Of a stretch of 42,500 nt of DNA, positions 1 to 12,682 are shown in pieces (within the stretch, counting starts at the first letter, position 1; every line of letters begins with the position of its first letter). The stretch is from NCBI GenBank assembly GCA_012295275.1, contig CM022673.1, positions 6,795,311 through 6,837,810 of the forward strand. Reading direction: 5' to 3'. The notes beneath the pieces are model-generated. The model saw only the letters and a program-made list of their open reading frames with translations. It made no database searches and was not told the origin of the DNA. Made by a program: the position numbers and the translations under genes. This DNA is from Chrysomallon squamiferum. Its lineage: Eukaryota > Mollusca > Gastropoda > Neomphalida > Peltospiridae.

Positions 1-531
1 TTTAAGTCAGGCATAATAATAATAATAGCAGCTTACTTGGTTTATATATATAGTTTCTTACATTTACACACACACATCCATACAATTTATAAACAGCTGT
101 ATAATTATGTATTTATCTGTGTATGCATATATATATACTTACATTAATACAAACTGTGTATTAATACAGTTATAACAAAATCATTCACTCAGATGTAATG
201 AAAAACTGGGTATTGTATATAGGGTAATTTATCTATGAATTAATCATTTTAATTGTTTGTACACATTTTTGAACTGTTTCTAATGAAATCAAATGTTTAT
301 AATCAAACAGTAATTTATGAAACGTTGCTTCTTTTAACTACAATAACCGGACTCAGATATGGGTCTCTGCACTGACATGTATTTTTGTATATTGCGTTAT
401 GATATTTAAATTTTTGTTTTTGGCTGGACCAGTTGTTCTCAACCTGGTCTTGTTCACATGTAGATCTGTGGGGATGTGCACCAAGCAACTACTACTCTTA
501 TATTTTGCTTACAAGTTTTGTTTCTTTATAA

Positions 532-1100
532 TAATAATAATAATAATGATGATGATGATGATTTTGATGATGATGATGATGATGATGACAGTTATTATGA
601 AAATAAATGATTATAATCATGATAGTAATGATAAAGGGAAATAATAATAAATAAAAAAATAATAATGATGATGATGATGATGATGATGATGAAAATGATG
701 ATGACAGTTATATTGAAAATAATGATTATAATCATGATAGTAAATAGTATAGGGAATAATAATAATAATAATAATAATAATCATAATGATGATGATGATG
801 ATGATGATGATGAAAATGATGATGACAGTTATATTGAAAATAATGATTATAATCATGATAGTAAATAGTATAGGGAATAATAATAATAATAATAATAATA
901 TTAACAGTTAGTTAAAATGATAATGATGAAAATAATTATAAAGGGAATAATAATAATAATAATAATAATTATTATTATATTAACAGACAGTTAAAATGAT
1001 AATGATGAAAATAATTATAAAGGCAATAATAATTATAATAATAATAATGATAATGATGATGATGATAATGATAATGATGATGATGATGATGATGATACAT
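532..1100. repeat. Composite (AAT)n/(GAT)n minisatellite
   Basis: Trinucleotide runs alternate with a unique core. Two near-identical units of about 119 bp (around 664-782 and 783-900) each contain GATGACAGTTATATTGAAAA and then ATCATGATAGTAAATAG. A degenerate unit precedes them at about 553-660. Two shorter related cores (AACAG...AAAATGATAATGATGAAAA) follow at about 900-1030. Open frames here give homopolymer-like peptides and are not genes. Confidence 0.9.
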
Positions 1101-1110
1101 ATTTATCCAG

Positions 1111-3815
1111 GACTGCATATTTAGACAGCTCTGAATTATTCTCATTCTATGCTGAAAATTATACTTAACATCCTCTTTGATTTTTTAAAGAGAAGGAAAT
1201 AAATCAAAGGGAGGTAACTGTGGACAGCATTATTGCTTCCTGACATGTCATAATTTATGTGTACAGTTCTCACACAAGTATTAAGCTAGTTTTTATATAC
1301 TACAGATTAAGCAGTTTTCAAATACTTCTAGTTTTAGAATTTTTGTAATTACTAATACTAAAAAATATAACAATGAATGTAAGTATTTACATGGATGGGG
1401 GAAGGATTTTGAAAACCTGGGATTATTTAGGAAGGTTTTGAATGAATTGGGAATGTTTGAGAAATACAGATTTTAACTGAATCACATAATGCAGATATTT
1501 GGTTACTCGGAAATGTAGGTTTTGCACAAATCTATCACTGTAACTTTTTTTAGTTAGTGTCTCAGTTGCATACATTATCTAAGGTATCATTTTTTTAAAT
1601 ATATTATTAAAAAAATCTTTTTACTGTTTTTTAATATATTATATATATTTTTTTTGTTTTGTTTACTTTTTATAATTTTTCACAATAGTTTATTCAGATG
1701 TTTAGTCACCGAAATTTGTGAAAAGAAATCATTTTGTGAAATTAAAAAAAAAAAAAAGAATTTAAAAATTAAAAATGACATTACTTTATTGATTACATTT
1801 TTATTTTTGCCTCCATTTCTTTAATTTGCCAATCGCACACTTGCCAAAATTTTAATTAAATCAAATTATCTCAGGGAAATTTAAAGAATTTAAAGAATTG
1901 TCTCATGCTGAAGTCAGGGCAAGCAACATTCCAAAATAAAAATGTATTGGTTCAGTTTGTAAAATGTTATTTATTTAAGGGGACATGTGACCCTAGCCAT
2001 GAAAATAAGTCACAAACTTGTAGTTGAAAAAAGATTGCCTACACCTGTTTTAGGTTAAACTGAACATTCACATTTTGAGAAAAATGTTTTTAAGTATCTC
2101 TGATATGTTAATAACACTGGAAGAAACAGATATGTTTAATTTTTTTAAATTTTTTTTTAAATAATCAGTGTTGCCAGTATAATTAATTTCGACAATCAAG
2201 GTCATATTTAGTTTGTAAAATTTTAATCCTTTAACTGTTTAATTGAATTCTGTGACCATTCCTGTAATGATGTTGATTATACAACAAAAAAACAACAACA
2301 ACAACAACCAGTATTCATATTTTTTTGCTTACAGATTGATATTATGTTTCAGAGTTTCTGAGGATATGTTTGCTTCTTGCAGCATAATGGGAATTGTTTT
2401 TAACACCATGAAGTTAGTTCTGCTTTCTCCAGTTAATTAATGGTGATAAAATCTGGAACGAATATATCCGCTTATCACAAGGAAAGCATCAACAGAATTC
2501 AGATTTTAAATGTTTTATCTTTTCTTTTTTTAAAATGTATTTTTTAAATTTTATATCATTTCATTTAATTATTTCATTATTTTTTTTTAACAACTCATAA
2601 CATTAAGAGGTGTCTTCCATTAAGTTTTGCCATACATTTCCATCCAAATTTCTTACAGTCTACATAACTTACTTTTTTGTTGTTGCTTTTGGCTTTAAAT
2701 ATTTGCATCCTAAGGTGGTGAAAATCTGTTAACTTAATTTGTGCCATAGCTACAGCTGTAGTCTTGTCCTGGTGAAATAATAAATGTATTACTGATGTAA
2801 CTAATACTGGTAAAATGTATATGTACTAACTTACCTTTGGTGTATGTTTTATCTTATCTGACTTAACCATTTTTTCCTAGCTCCACATTTGTCTGTCAGG
2901 TTATTTTTTAATGTTAACTATTTATCTCTATACATTTACATTACAGTTAACATGTTTGTATTTAAGTTTTTATTATTACAGAGTAAAATGTCCACAGGTT
3001 AAACCATAATATGTAAAGAAGAACTGCTAAAAATTAAGACTAACTTCACTGGTTATCAAAATAATGAGAATTCAACAAGACTAACATTATTTTCATAAAA
3101 CCAGTAGAAAATATTCAATACATTCTTGTATAATGACCCAGAAGGAATACTTGCTGCAGCCAGTGCATGGGCCAGGTTTACTGATTAGCAGTAAGTTAAG
3201 TTATTCACCTACTCATTGATGGGAAAGAGTGTTCCTATGGTGGTAGAGGGAAATAGTTTAATGAGATAACATGGCATCAGGCCATTGTGAAAACTACAAC
3301 TTGATTTGAAACAACGTTCAGATGTAGAATTTGGATTTAACTTTTAGGTACATTTTATTTTGCGTGGCTCAAACTATGTATCTGTCTTTGTTTATTTCTT
3401 GAATTTAATACATATTTGCATAATGTTTTGTTTTTTTTTTATTTGATATATTGAGTTATTTAATAAATAATGAAAATGATTTTTAACATAATAAAATATT
3501 AATTCTAATTTTGTGTTATAGTTGTTTTTCATTTATTTTTTAAAATTATACAATATTTTAGTGTCACTGATGAATATCTATTATTACTCTACAATAGACA
3601 TACATGCATGCATATCTCTCTCTCTCACTCACACACACAGAGACAGACAGACACTCATTTCCACATAAAAAATAAAAACGAGTGTTTATTCTTATTCACA
3701 GATTTTATTACAAAATCACAACTTTTGTTTGTGTATCAGAAACATACTTGTGTGGTTTGAAATTAAAAATTTACCATCAGTACAAACTTAGCTGCTTCCT
3801 CTTCATGGTATAATG
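1111..3815. other. AT-rich intergenic DNA, no gene seen
   Basis: No coding segment with splice sites or homology was found. A short inverted motif near 1172-1217 (CTTTGATT...AATCAAAGGGAGGTAACT) and a mixed CT/CA simple repeat at about 3615-3653 are the only structured parts. Confidence 0.6.
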
Positions 3816-4130
3816 TCATTTATAAGTTGGGATTTGATTTTTTTTCAATGTTAACTGCAGACAAAGTTTATCTAAAATAACCGTAACTGATTCCAAAATA
3901 ATAATAATTATTATTATGATTATAAAGGAAAAAGGAAAACATAACAAAATGTTTTTCGAGATTAAAAAAAGAAAAAGAAAAAGAAAAAGACAAAAAAGAA
4001 AAAAAGAAATTGTTGTATGATGGCATTGCTTCAAAATTAAAATAAAATAATAATTACTTCTTAATTTTTTTAACTCCAGTTGAAAAAATATTCCTGTAAA
4101 TTTTTGAACATTCTTTGTTGAAACTGGAAT

Positions 4131-4137
4131 GTGTGTC

Positions 4138-4197
<60 letters not shown>

Positions 4198-4207
4198 TAT
4201 ATATATA
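4131..4207. repeat. (GT)n-(TA)n-(CA)n-(TA)n microsatellite
   Basis: A GT block runs into about 36 bases of TA, a short CACACA, then more TA. It is a self-complementary arrangement that could extrude as a hairpin. Confidence 0.9.
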
Positions 4208-6472
4208 AATTACAAAAATAATAGTCCCAAAGACAAATAATTAAGAAGACAAGTGTTAACACTTTAAAACAAATTCCTAAAATATAATTATATTATAAAA
4301 AAACAAAAAAATGATACACAAGTACATTGAAAATGTGTGAAATAACCAATGTTTTAAGTACTAGTTGGGAGTTTATAATTCAATTATGGGATAGCATTGC
4401 CTGCTTTAATGTTGCATAAATACATGGAATGTTAGCAGTTACGTTTCAAAACACTTTTCCATCCCCATATGTGGCAAAATAAAAAAAAATGCAAATGAGG
4501 ATCAACAAAAGCTTTTTTTTTTTTTTTTAAAAGTCTCATTTATCATCAAAATAAAATATTTTAAATACTGCATTGATATAAACGACTTTTATGAAAAGTT
4601 AAAAAAAAAACAAATTAGCTAATTTCTATGTAATTGTACTTCATAGCTATGCCAGCTTGTATGTTAATTGTTTTCTATTTTCAGGCTCTGATTATGAAAC
4701 ACAAATACTTTCATTCAGTTATTTATGTTCTACCTACATAAGTGACTTGAATGTTTAGTAAAATACCACTAAATACTATTTCTGATGTAAAAGATTCTAA
4801 ATTAAACAAACCATTAAAAACAACCCAAAAAGTTTAAAAACACCCTTTCCAGAATAATATAGTGGGATTATCTTTTCTTTAAAAAAAAAACAAAAAAACA
4901 ATTTTAATCTGCCCAAGTCTAAATGTAGATAAATCATTTTATTAAATTAATGACTTTTAACTGTGCATTTCTAACTTAAACCACCCCCCAAACATTCAGT
5001 TTTTATTAATTCTTTGTTTCTTGTCTTTATAATAATCACTCTGTCATTTTAAGCATGTTTCAGGTTACCGGTAAACAGGTAAATAATAGATTAATTAAAA
5101 TAATTAAAATATATTTTTATATTTACATGACATGCATGTAATAATTGGTCCCACAGCAAAATCATGCAGCTATAGGTCAGATTACCAATAACAATAGGAA
5201 TGATAAATATAATAAACAATCATATATAAACAAATATTAACTTTCATTTATTGTGAATACTATGGCAACATGTAGATAGTAACTGGAATAGTTATAAATC
5301 TAAAGAGCAGACATAATATGAATACATTTTTTTTTTTAAAACCTAAAGAAAACATGATTTTTATTTATCAAAGAAAACATTTTTTTCTATCCATTAAAAA
5401 TTTATTATTTTAAATAAACTGTTTGATCTTTCAAAATTCTGTCAAAAAAAAAAAAAAAAAACTAAATGGAAATTTATTAATTTTATTTATTTTTTTATTT
5501 TTTTTTTTTTTTAAAGAAATGAAGAAGATGGAAATAAATTTAATTTATGGATATTTATTCAGATTTTACAACGGAAATGTTGTTAATGATCATCAGTCCA
5601 TAAAAGTTTCTGGTTTTGTTGTTTTACTACGAATTTTGTCACTGACACTCCAAGAAGCAGTGCAGGTTAGAGAGAAGGTGGGTGGAGATGGGTGGAGATG
5701 GGTGGATGATGGCAACAAAAACCGGGTTAAGACAAGGAGGCCCACGATGATTGATAATAATAACAAATCTGTTTTTAAAACCCAAATATATATATATATA
5801 TATAACAACTGTAATGAACTATGTAAACATTTTAAAAGAAATATTTTTTTTTTTCACAGATTAAATACTTAAGAAATAGTTATTCTCAATTTGGACGAAT
5901 ATTCCAGATAAACAAGTGGATTAAGTACAATTTTATTTAAACACACATAATTTGTATTTTTTTTTTTTTTTTTTTTTTAATGATCCCACATTTTTTGGAA
6001 GTGCAGTGCATACATACAAAACTAGCCAAGAGCTATCCAATACGTATTTTGACTAAAACACTGGAATCTTGAAATATATGCTCATGTAAATTTATGACAA
6101 AGTAATGAAAAGTGAGATATCACAAAAGTAAATATTGTTCTAGGAGGCACAGTTGGATATTTGCAGCATCAATCAACAGTTACATTCAGAATAATTTAAA
6201 ATATTTTTTTTTTTTTTTTTTTTTTCACAAAAACACCGCTGAAATACATTATTTAATTTTTCAGTTATTGGAAGTCAAATAATAGGCAATTTTTTAGACT
6301 ATTTTAACTTAATTTATTATTATTTTAAAAAAAACTATTGCTTGAGTAGCGAGAAATTACAATGAAGACTATTTGTGACACATAATGATGTGTGAAGACT
6401 TTTTAAATTAACATATTAAATAATCCAGATAACTTCATGCAAAAACCTGGTCCCATATTTTTCAAAATATTA

Positions 6473-6477
<5 letters not shown>

Positions 6478-6520
<43 letters not shown>
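6478..6520 (+). repeat. Poly(A) tract, 43 bases
   Basis: The longest pure homopolymer in the window, flanked by AT-rich unique sequence. I saw no obvious retroposed body upstream. Confidence 0.9.
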
Positions 6521-6522
<2 letters not shown>

Positions 6523-7195
6523 AAAGAATCATGAATTAATAAAATTAAAAAAATAGGAAAGTAAATATACAGTTATGTGCAGTAATAATTTGTGCTCTTT
6601 TCAAGAGAAAACAATTCTAAAATTTTCATCTAAAGTAAATTTATCATAAAATATATACACCACACGTATTTTTTTTGTTCTTATTTATTGTTATACATGC
6701 AACTTTATGAGCCTAACTGAAAAATCAAACTGCCAAACTGAAAGACATAGGCATTTACAGTATAAACTGGTGGTCCAAAATTAGAAGCCATTAATTTAGA
6801 TTTTATAATCTTTAACAAAGTTTGGGTTAGGGTCAAAAAAAAAAAAAAAAAATAAAAAAAAAAAAAAAAAAAGAAGAAAAAATTAGTAATTAATTACAAG
6901 CTCAACAACTCTAAAAATATATTAAAGAAAAAGATTTAAATAATACATTTCCTAAAATGTTAGAAATTCAATAATTCTGTTCAATTTATAAACTTTCTCT
7001 CTCACATTTTCACCTATTCACAAATCTAAAATCTACTGTGTTCTTAACTACAATTTTCCAAAGCTCAATATACATGTCCTGTACAAGGATACGACTACAT
7101 AGTATATTGCTGAGAAAACAATTTCACAGTTTCTGTATACATAAGTATTCTTTCATATATAAAAATAATTCTAGGCATAAAACATAACAAAAACA

Positions 7196-8155
7196 TTTAT
7201 TTTCATGATTTTTGCTTTTAAAGGTATCTGATAATTGTAATTATAATTTTTTTTTTTTCCCCTTTCTGTTTTGTTCTAAAAGCCCTTGCTATATACAGAA
7301 AACAGATCTATGCTGAAACATTACGGATACATGTGTTTTGTAGAAGCCACAAAAACTAATATTAACAGCCTGTCCCATTATGCATTGTATACTGACAGGA
7401 CACACAAACAAATGGAATACATTTTCTTTTTATACTGTATAAAATAAAAACTTAGTCAATACTTGATATATTACACTTAGCAGGTTTATAACAAAAAGAA
7501 AAAAACATAACCGAATAGCTACAGAACTAAAATTTATGTTTTGCATCAATTATTTTACAATAATAGTAATAATAATGTCTATGATAGGGCAAGTCAGTGA
7601 AAATGAAAGCAAATGTAATAATAACAAAAATAATAAACAATCTAATGTTCATAACTTAAAATAATTGGAATTTTTTTTTTGCAATTAAAGAACACCTTAA
7701 AGATCACTTTTTTCTTTTTTTAAATATTTTAATTAAATGTTGACACAAACAAATAACAAATACACAATTAATTTAAATTAAAAAATAAACATAATTAAAT
7801 AAATAAAACAAAAATTACAAAAACATTTCAATAAATTAATAGGATCTTCCTGATTATTCTGAATAAATATAAATAAATAAAAAAAAACCCAAAAACAACA
7901 ACTGATAATAAAAATAAATACACCCTTTGTGGAAAATATTTTTCAAAAATAATCCTTAAAAAAACAAAAACCCCTAATTTTTCTTAACATTAAAAACAAA
8001 AATTACAGTTTCAGACTTTTGCCTGGGGAAGAAATAAACCTTACTGATTCCACAAAAATGTCCGTACAGTGATATGATGCAAAACACAAACATCAGCACA
8101 AAAGCCACAGCATTTTCTTGTTTCACCAAGCTGCAGTTGTTCTTGTGATGTCTCT
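7196..8155 (-). other. Probable plastin 3' UTR region
   Basis: Directly downstream of the plastin stop codon and free of splice-bounded coding sequence. On the gene strand the first canonical AATAAA after the stop is at 7201-7196, with an ATTAAA at about 7733-7728. Where cleavage occurs cannot be told from sequence alone. Confidence 0.35.
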
Positions 8156-8338
8156 CTATTTCGACAGTCCTCCAGTCATGTTGTTTCCCATGTACTGTGG
8201 GTCTCGCGTCATTAGACAGGCGAACATTGTCATGATCATTTTTGGTTTCGATTCCACAATGTCTTCTGGCAAGGCATACACTCTAGCACCAAGCTTCCAA
8301 GAAAGGTTAATGGCGTATTTGGCGTTCTTCAGTTTATC
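8156..8338 (-). CDS. PLS3: Plastin exon 13 (end of CH4, stop codon)
   Basis: Sixty codons plus a TAG stop at 8158-8156, starting after TTCACTTCAG. It carries [22 protein letters not shown] and [12 protein letters not shown], the C-terminal signature of plastins. It then adds a tail of about 17 residues rich in Gly, Asn and Met, where vertebrate plastins end in a short basic tail. Confidence 0.96.
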   Translation of the reverse strand, partial: DKLKNAKYAINLSWKLGARVYALPEDIVESKPKMIMTMFACLMTRDPQYMGNNMTGGLSK

Positions 8339-10885
8339 CTGAAGTGAAGCAGAAGAAAATGGAATAAAATAAAAAGGGGCAAAACAAATGTAATAATAAT
8401 AATAATAATAAAACATTGCAAAATGAATAGAAAAAATTCTGCAAGTTCAAATACAAAAGTGAAATAGATGAAAATGAAATGAAGCAAAGAACTCAAGAAT
8501 TATATTAATTAAGTATGAAAAAAAAATAAAAATCATTCCAAAATGAACACTTATTCTACAAACTGATACAAGTTACAGTCAGGTTATAATAATTGTTTCA
8601 CTAGCCAACTAATGATGAAAATCTGAATGATGGTAGAACCTGATGATATCAATGTATTGTACTTAACTGATCAAAATGTTATAGGGAACACATGAAATTC
8701 TGTTATAAATAAAAGTAACTAAATGTACAGGAGAAATAAAAAAATGTACTACAGAGATTAACAAACGCGTCATAAATATTACTGTGGCATTTTCATTTTC
8801 AAAATCAATATCTATACATTTATGTATGTAACAAATAAAAAAAAAAAAAAAAATGGGTAGTTTTAAATAAAAATCAACAAAACCTTTTTTACACCCCACC
8901 CTCACATGACATCTTCCAATACACAAATCTCCAGCTGGAACAGGGGCATCACAGAAATGAATTAAATAATGAAATGTGATTGGCTGGAAGTTCACCGACT
9001 CACCTCCTCATTGGTTGCTTTCTTAACAAGGTCGTAGTTGACACAGCCTGGTTTCAGTTTGTCTATCAGGTTCAGGATGATGGTGCCATCAGACAGATTG
9101 GGATCACCGAAACTCGTTATTCTGTATTTGCCTGCAAGCTTTTTTTACAAAGAGAAGTAATTGAAGTTAAAACTAATGTTAAGTGAAGGCACTGTTGGTG
9201 AAAAAGTGTTTAATGAAAATTATAAAAAAGAAAGAAAAAAAAAAAAAAAAAAAAATTGTTATAATAAGCAATAATATAGTGTATAATGCTTTGAAAAGAA
9301 AAACAATATTTTTCTTTAAAAGCTATCTTTTTCAATGTTCAGCTATGTTTCATTATTAATGTCATAAGCAATAAATAAAAGATAAACAAACAAACAAACC
9401 CCCCACCACCAAAGCCAAAAAAACCCACAAAAACACTTACCATTTTGTTTGCCCATTCCAGAATGTCCTGCTCAAGGATCATATTCTTGTCACCACTAGC
9501 TGCGAGTTTAGCAAGGATGTGTAGTGTGTACGCTCTCATCAGCTGCCAGATCAAGGCTGGAATAAAACAAACTTCAGTTAAGAAAATCATACAGATTTCA
9601 ATGGTACAAAACTACATGCTTTGATTGTTTATTCAATTAATCGCTTTTCTCAGTTCATACGATGTTTTTATTTTGAGACTAAATGAAATTTTGATTAACA
9701 AAATTACATTATTTTTTTTTTTTTTTTTTTTTATTTTTTTTTTCAGTTTCAAGAATGAAAGAAAAAAAAAAAAAAATGTCATAAAAGAAAGAAAAATTTG
9801 AAAAAAACCTAAACAAAAAGACTGTAATACCATTCAAAATTTACACTATTCAGAAGCTATAAAACGTGAAATGTAATACAGACTTGGCAGGTTAAAAAAC
9901 AAACTGTATTACCTAGTGTCAGCGTTGGGTTGCCTTCTAGAATGTCTTGTCCTCCAATCCCAACAAGAGAAAATCCAAATGTTTTTGCTAGTTCAATGAC
10001 ATAATTACAGTTCTCTGAAAGATAAAATAATCTGAATTATTTTCATGTACACATCTTACAAACAATTTCAGCCATTTTTTTTTTAGGTTATTTGAGTAGC
10101 ATTCATTACAAAAATGTTTTTTTATGTCTTTTTTCAAACTGAGTTAAAACTGGGTGAAGAATTAATCTATTTCTGTATGTCAGTTGATATTTGTTTTATT
10201 TTAGCGAGTCATTCGTAATTGCTTCGTCAAAGGAAGTCCATGACAAATACTCTGATATGATAGTAAGAGTGTACTGCATTTACTTGTAGATTTTAAAGTA
10301 TTTTCAATGAAAATGCTTGAGATAAGATTTGCAAATGCATTTATTAACCTGACACCAATTACATTAATTACAGCACATTAGGTAACAGTGAATATTAGCA
10401 TTCACTGGTTAACTGTCTGCTACAGTGCTATGTTCAGTAGCTTTCTGACTGTTACAACTGAGAAATATTTCATCTTCTTCTATTAAAAACATATTTATTT
10501 TATTTATCTTAAAGTTATAAATTGAAATGAAAAAAAAAAGAATGGAATTTCTGATTATGAAATTAATAATAATAATAATAATAAAAAAAAAATCTGTTTT
10601 TTAATTTATAATTATCCTTTGTGTGATTTAATTGTCAAAAAATTTAAAAACAGCTTCATGCCTAATTTCTGGAAGTTTATTTTGAGTTTGCTGAACTTCA
10701 TGATGACTCTCTGCCAGTCGACAGAGCCTGGTTTAATTATGTCCAGCAGCTGAAAGATGATTATTCCATCCTGGAGATCACTGTACAGGTACGAGACAAA
10801 GGGTTTCACTCCCAGACTGTTCATCCAGTTGCGATAAGCTGGAAATGAAATGAAGGGAATAGTGAAAGTAAAATAACAGTAAAAC

Positions 10886-10919
<34 letters not shown>

Positions 10920-12649
10920 CATGTGTCAAATAAAAAGAAAAAGAAAGAGAAATAAAATAAAAAATAAACAGAAGTAGAATAGAATGTCGAGTCGAGTACA
11001 ATAAAACATGAACAATCAGTTTATGAAATAAAAGTAATTTGTTTAAAGTAATGCACACCAAATATTTTCATGCCGTAATTGTTAAGATGAGCTGAACCAC
11101 AACATGAGGTTAAGATTACAACAAATACATACCTTACTTAAGCAGCTATTTATTTCAGACTTATTTAAACATTTCTAATGATCATTGAAGCAGCATAATA
11201 ATAAAAAAAAAAAAAAAATGTGGAAGAATGCCAGTAAAAATACAAAAGCTCTGTAACTTGAGCTAGGAATATTTATGAAAAAAAAACAAACAAACAAAAT
11301 TACTTTTCTCTTCCCTCGTTTCTTCAATTATATCCAACTCCTCATAGTCATCAGGTTTCTCCAAGGCAGGATAATTATTAAACAAGTTGGCAACGAAGGC
11401 AAGATTAAGTTTCTGGTTGCCCTTAACGACATCCTTTGGTCCAATAAAAGATCGACAGTCCAGTTTGTCTGCTTCGTTTAACATCAGTTCTGCTCTGCCT
11501 TCTAAATCTTGTTCCTATGGTAATTCAAAATATGAGTAAGTGAAATGGAAGGGAGAGGGTGTCTGTGTGTGTGTGTGTGTGTCTGTGTGTGTGTGTTTGA
11601 GAGAGAAGAGAGAGTCAGAGAGATAGATAGATAGAGAGAGAGATACTTAACTATCATGTAATAACATTTTTTCTTTACTTTTCTGTGAAAGAAAAGATAC
11701 ACGTGAAAGGCACAGAAATTAAAGAAATTTTTAAATTAAAAAAGTGTGACTAATTACAGTATTTCAAAAATATTGGCGTTACATCCATGAAAAACATGTT
11801 ATAAGGTATTATGTTCTGAATGAAAAAAAAAAAAAAAAACAACTCAGAAACCAGTTACCATCATTGCGTTTGTGTTGACACCTTTGTCTCTGGGTGCTAT
11901 CTGGTGCAGCAGGTATGTGTAAGCCTCCGAATCCTGCAAAACAATAAACCACAAACTGAAATAACTGTTCAGTTTTTAAAGTCACATTTACAATACATAT
12001 GTAACTTTTAGATTTTTAGGTAGTATTTTAAGATTTTCTGGGGGAAAAAACCTTTGTTTTTAAATTTAAAAAATAACGAAAAATAAAATACATTCAAACA
12101 ATTGTCCCCTTATGGCTTACTGATATTAGATTTTCCTCATTAACTGACTCAGAGATATTCAACACTGCTGCTACTTGTTATTTAATAATTGCTTCTGAAG
12201 AACAGAGTACTGGAATATTTCCCTTAGCAGGGCAACACATACCTTAATGTCCTCTGTGAAGTTGGCGATTTGTCTGTCAGTTTCTGGTGCGTTAGCCAGG
12301 TGGTAGTTCACCCACCGGAGAAGAATCTGTTCTGGGGACATCTTCCTTAGATCATCGATTGTCTCCCCTTCCTTCAGCAGTCGAACCAAGCCAGGGTGAT
12401 GTTGGAGATTTATATCACTTAACAGACCAATCTACAACAAGAATAAAACAACAATAAAATAACGATTTAATCTTTTCTGGCTAAACAGTGCAAAAAAACC
12501 CATCTACTATTAATCAACAAGTGTGGATATTAAAATAGAGCAGCACATTTATTTCTGATTTACACCAATTATCCTCACACACTGGACTTTAAAACACAGG
12601 AAAATATTTAAAATTTACTGCAATAATTTGCCACATTAGAAATAAAAAA

Positions 12650-12682
<33 letters not shown>

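Larger units (their letters stand above)
3816..7195. other. AT-rich downstream flank with simple repeats
   Basis: Contains (GT)n(TA)n(CA)n at 4131-4207, a 43-base poly(A) at 6478-6520, a second A-rich tract at about 6837-6872 and several T runs of 15-20. Some of it may be a distal plastin 3' UTR. No gene was recognised. Confidence 0.6.

Noticed and set aside
10612-10661. Plastin exon 9 extending to the stop at 10612
   Set aside because: The added residues do not match the family, whereas the GC donor joins exon 10 in phase and restores ENCNY.
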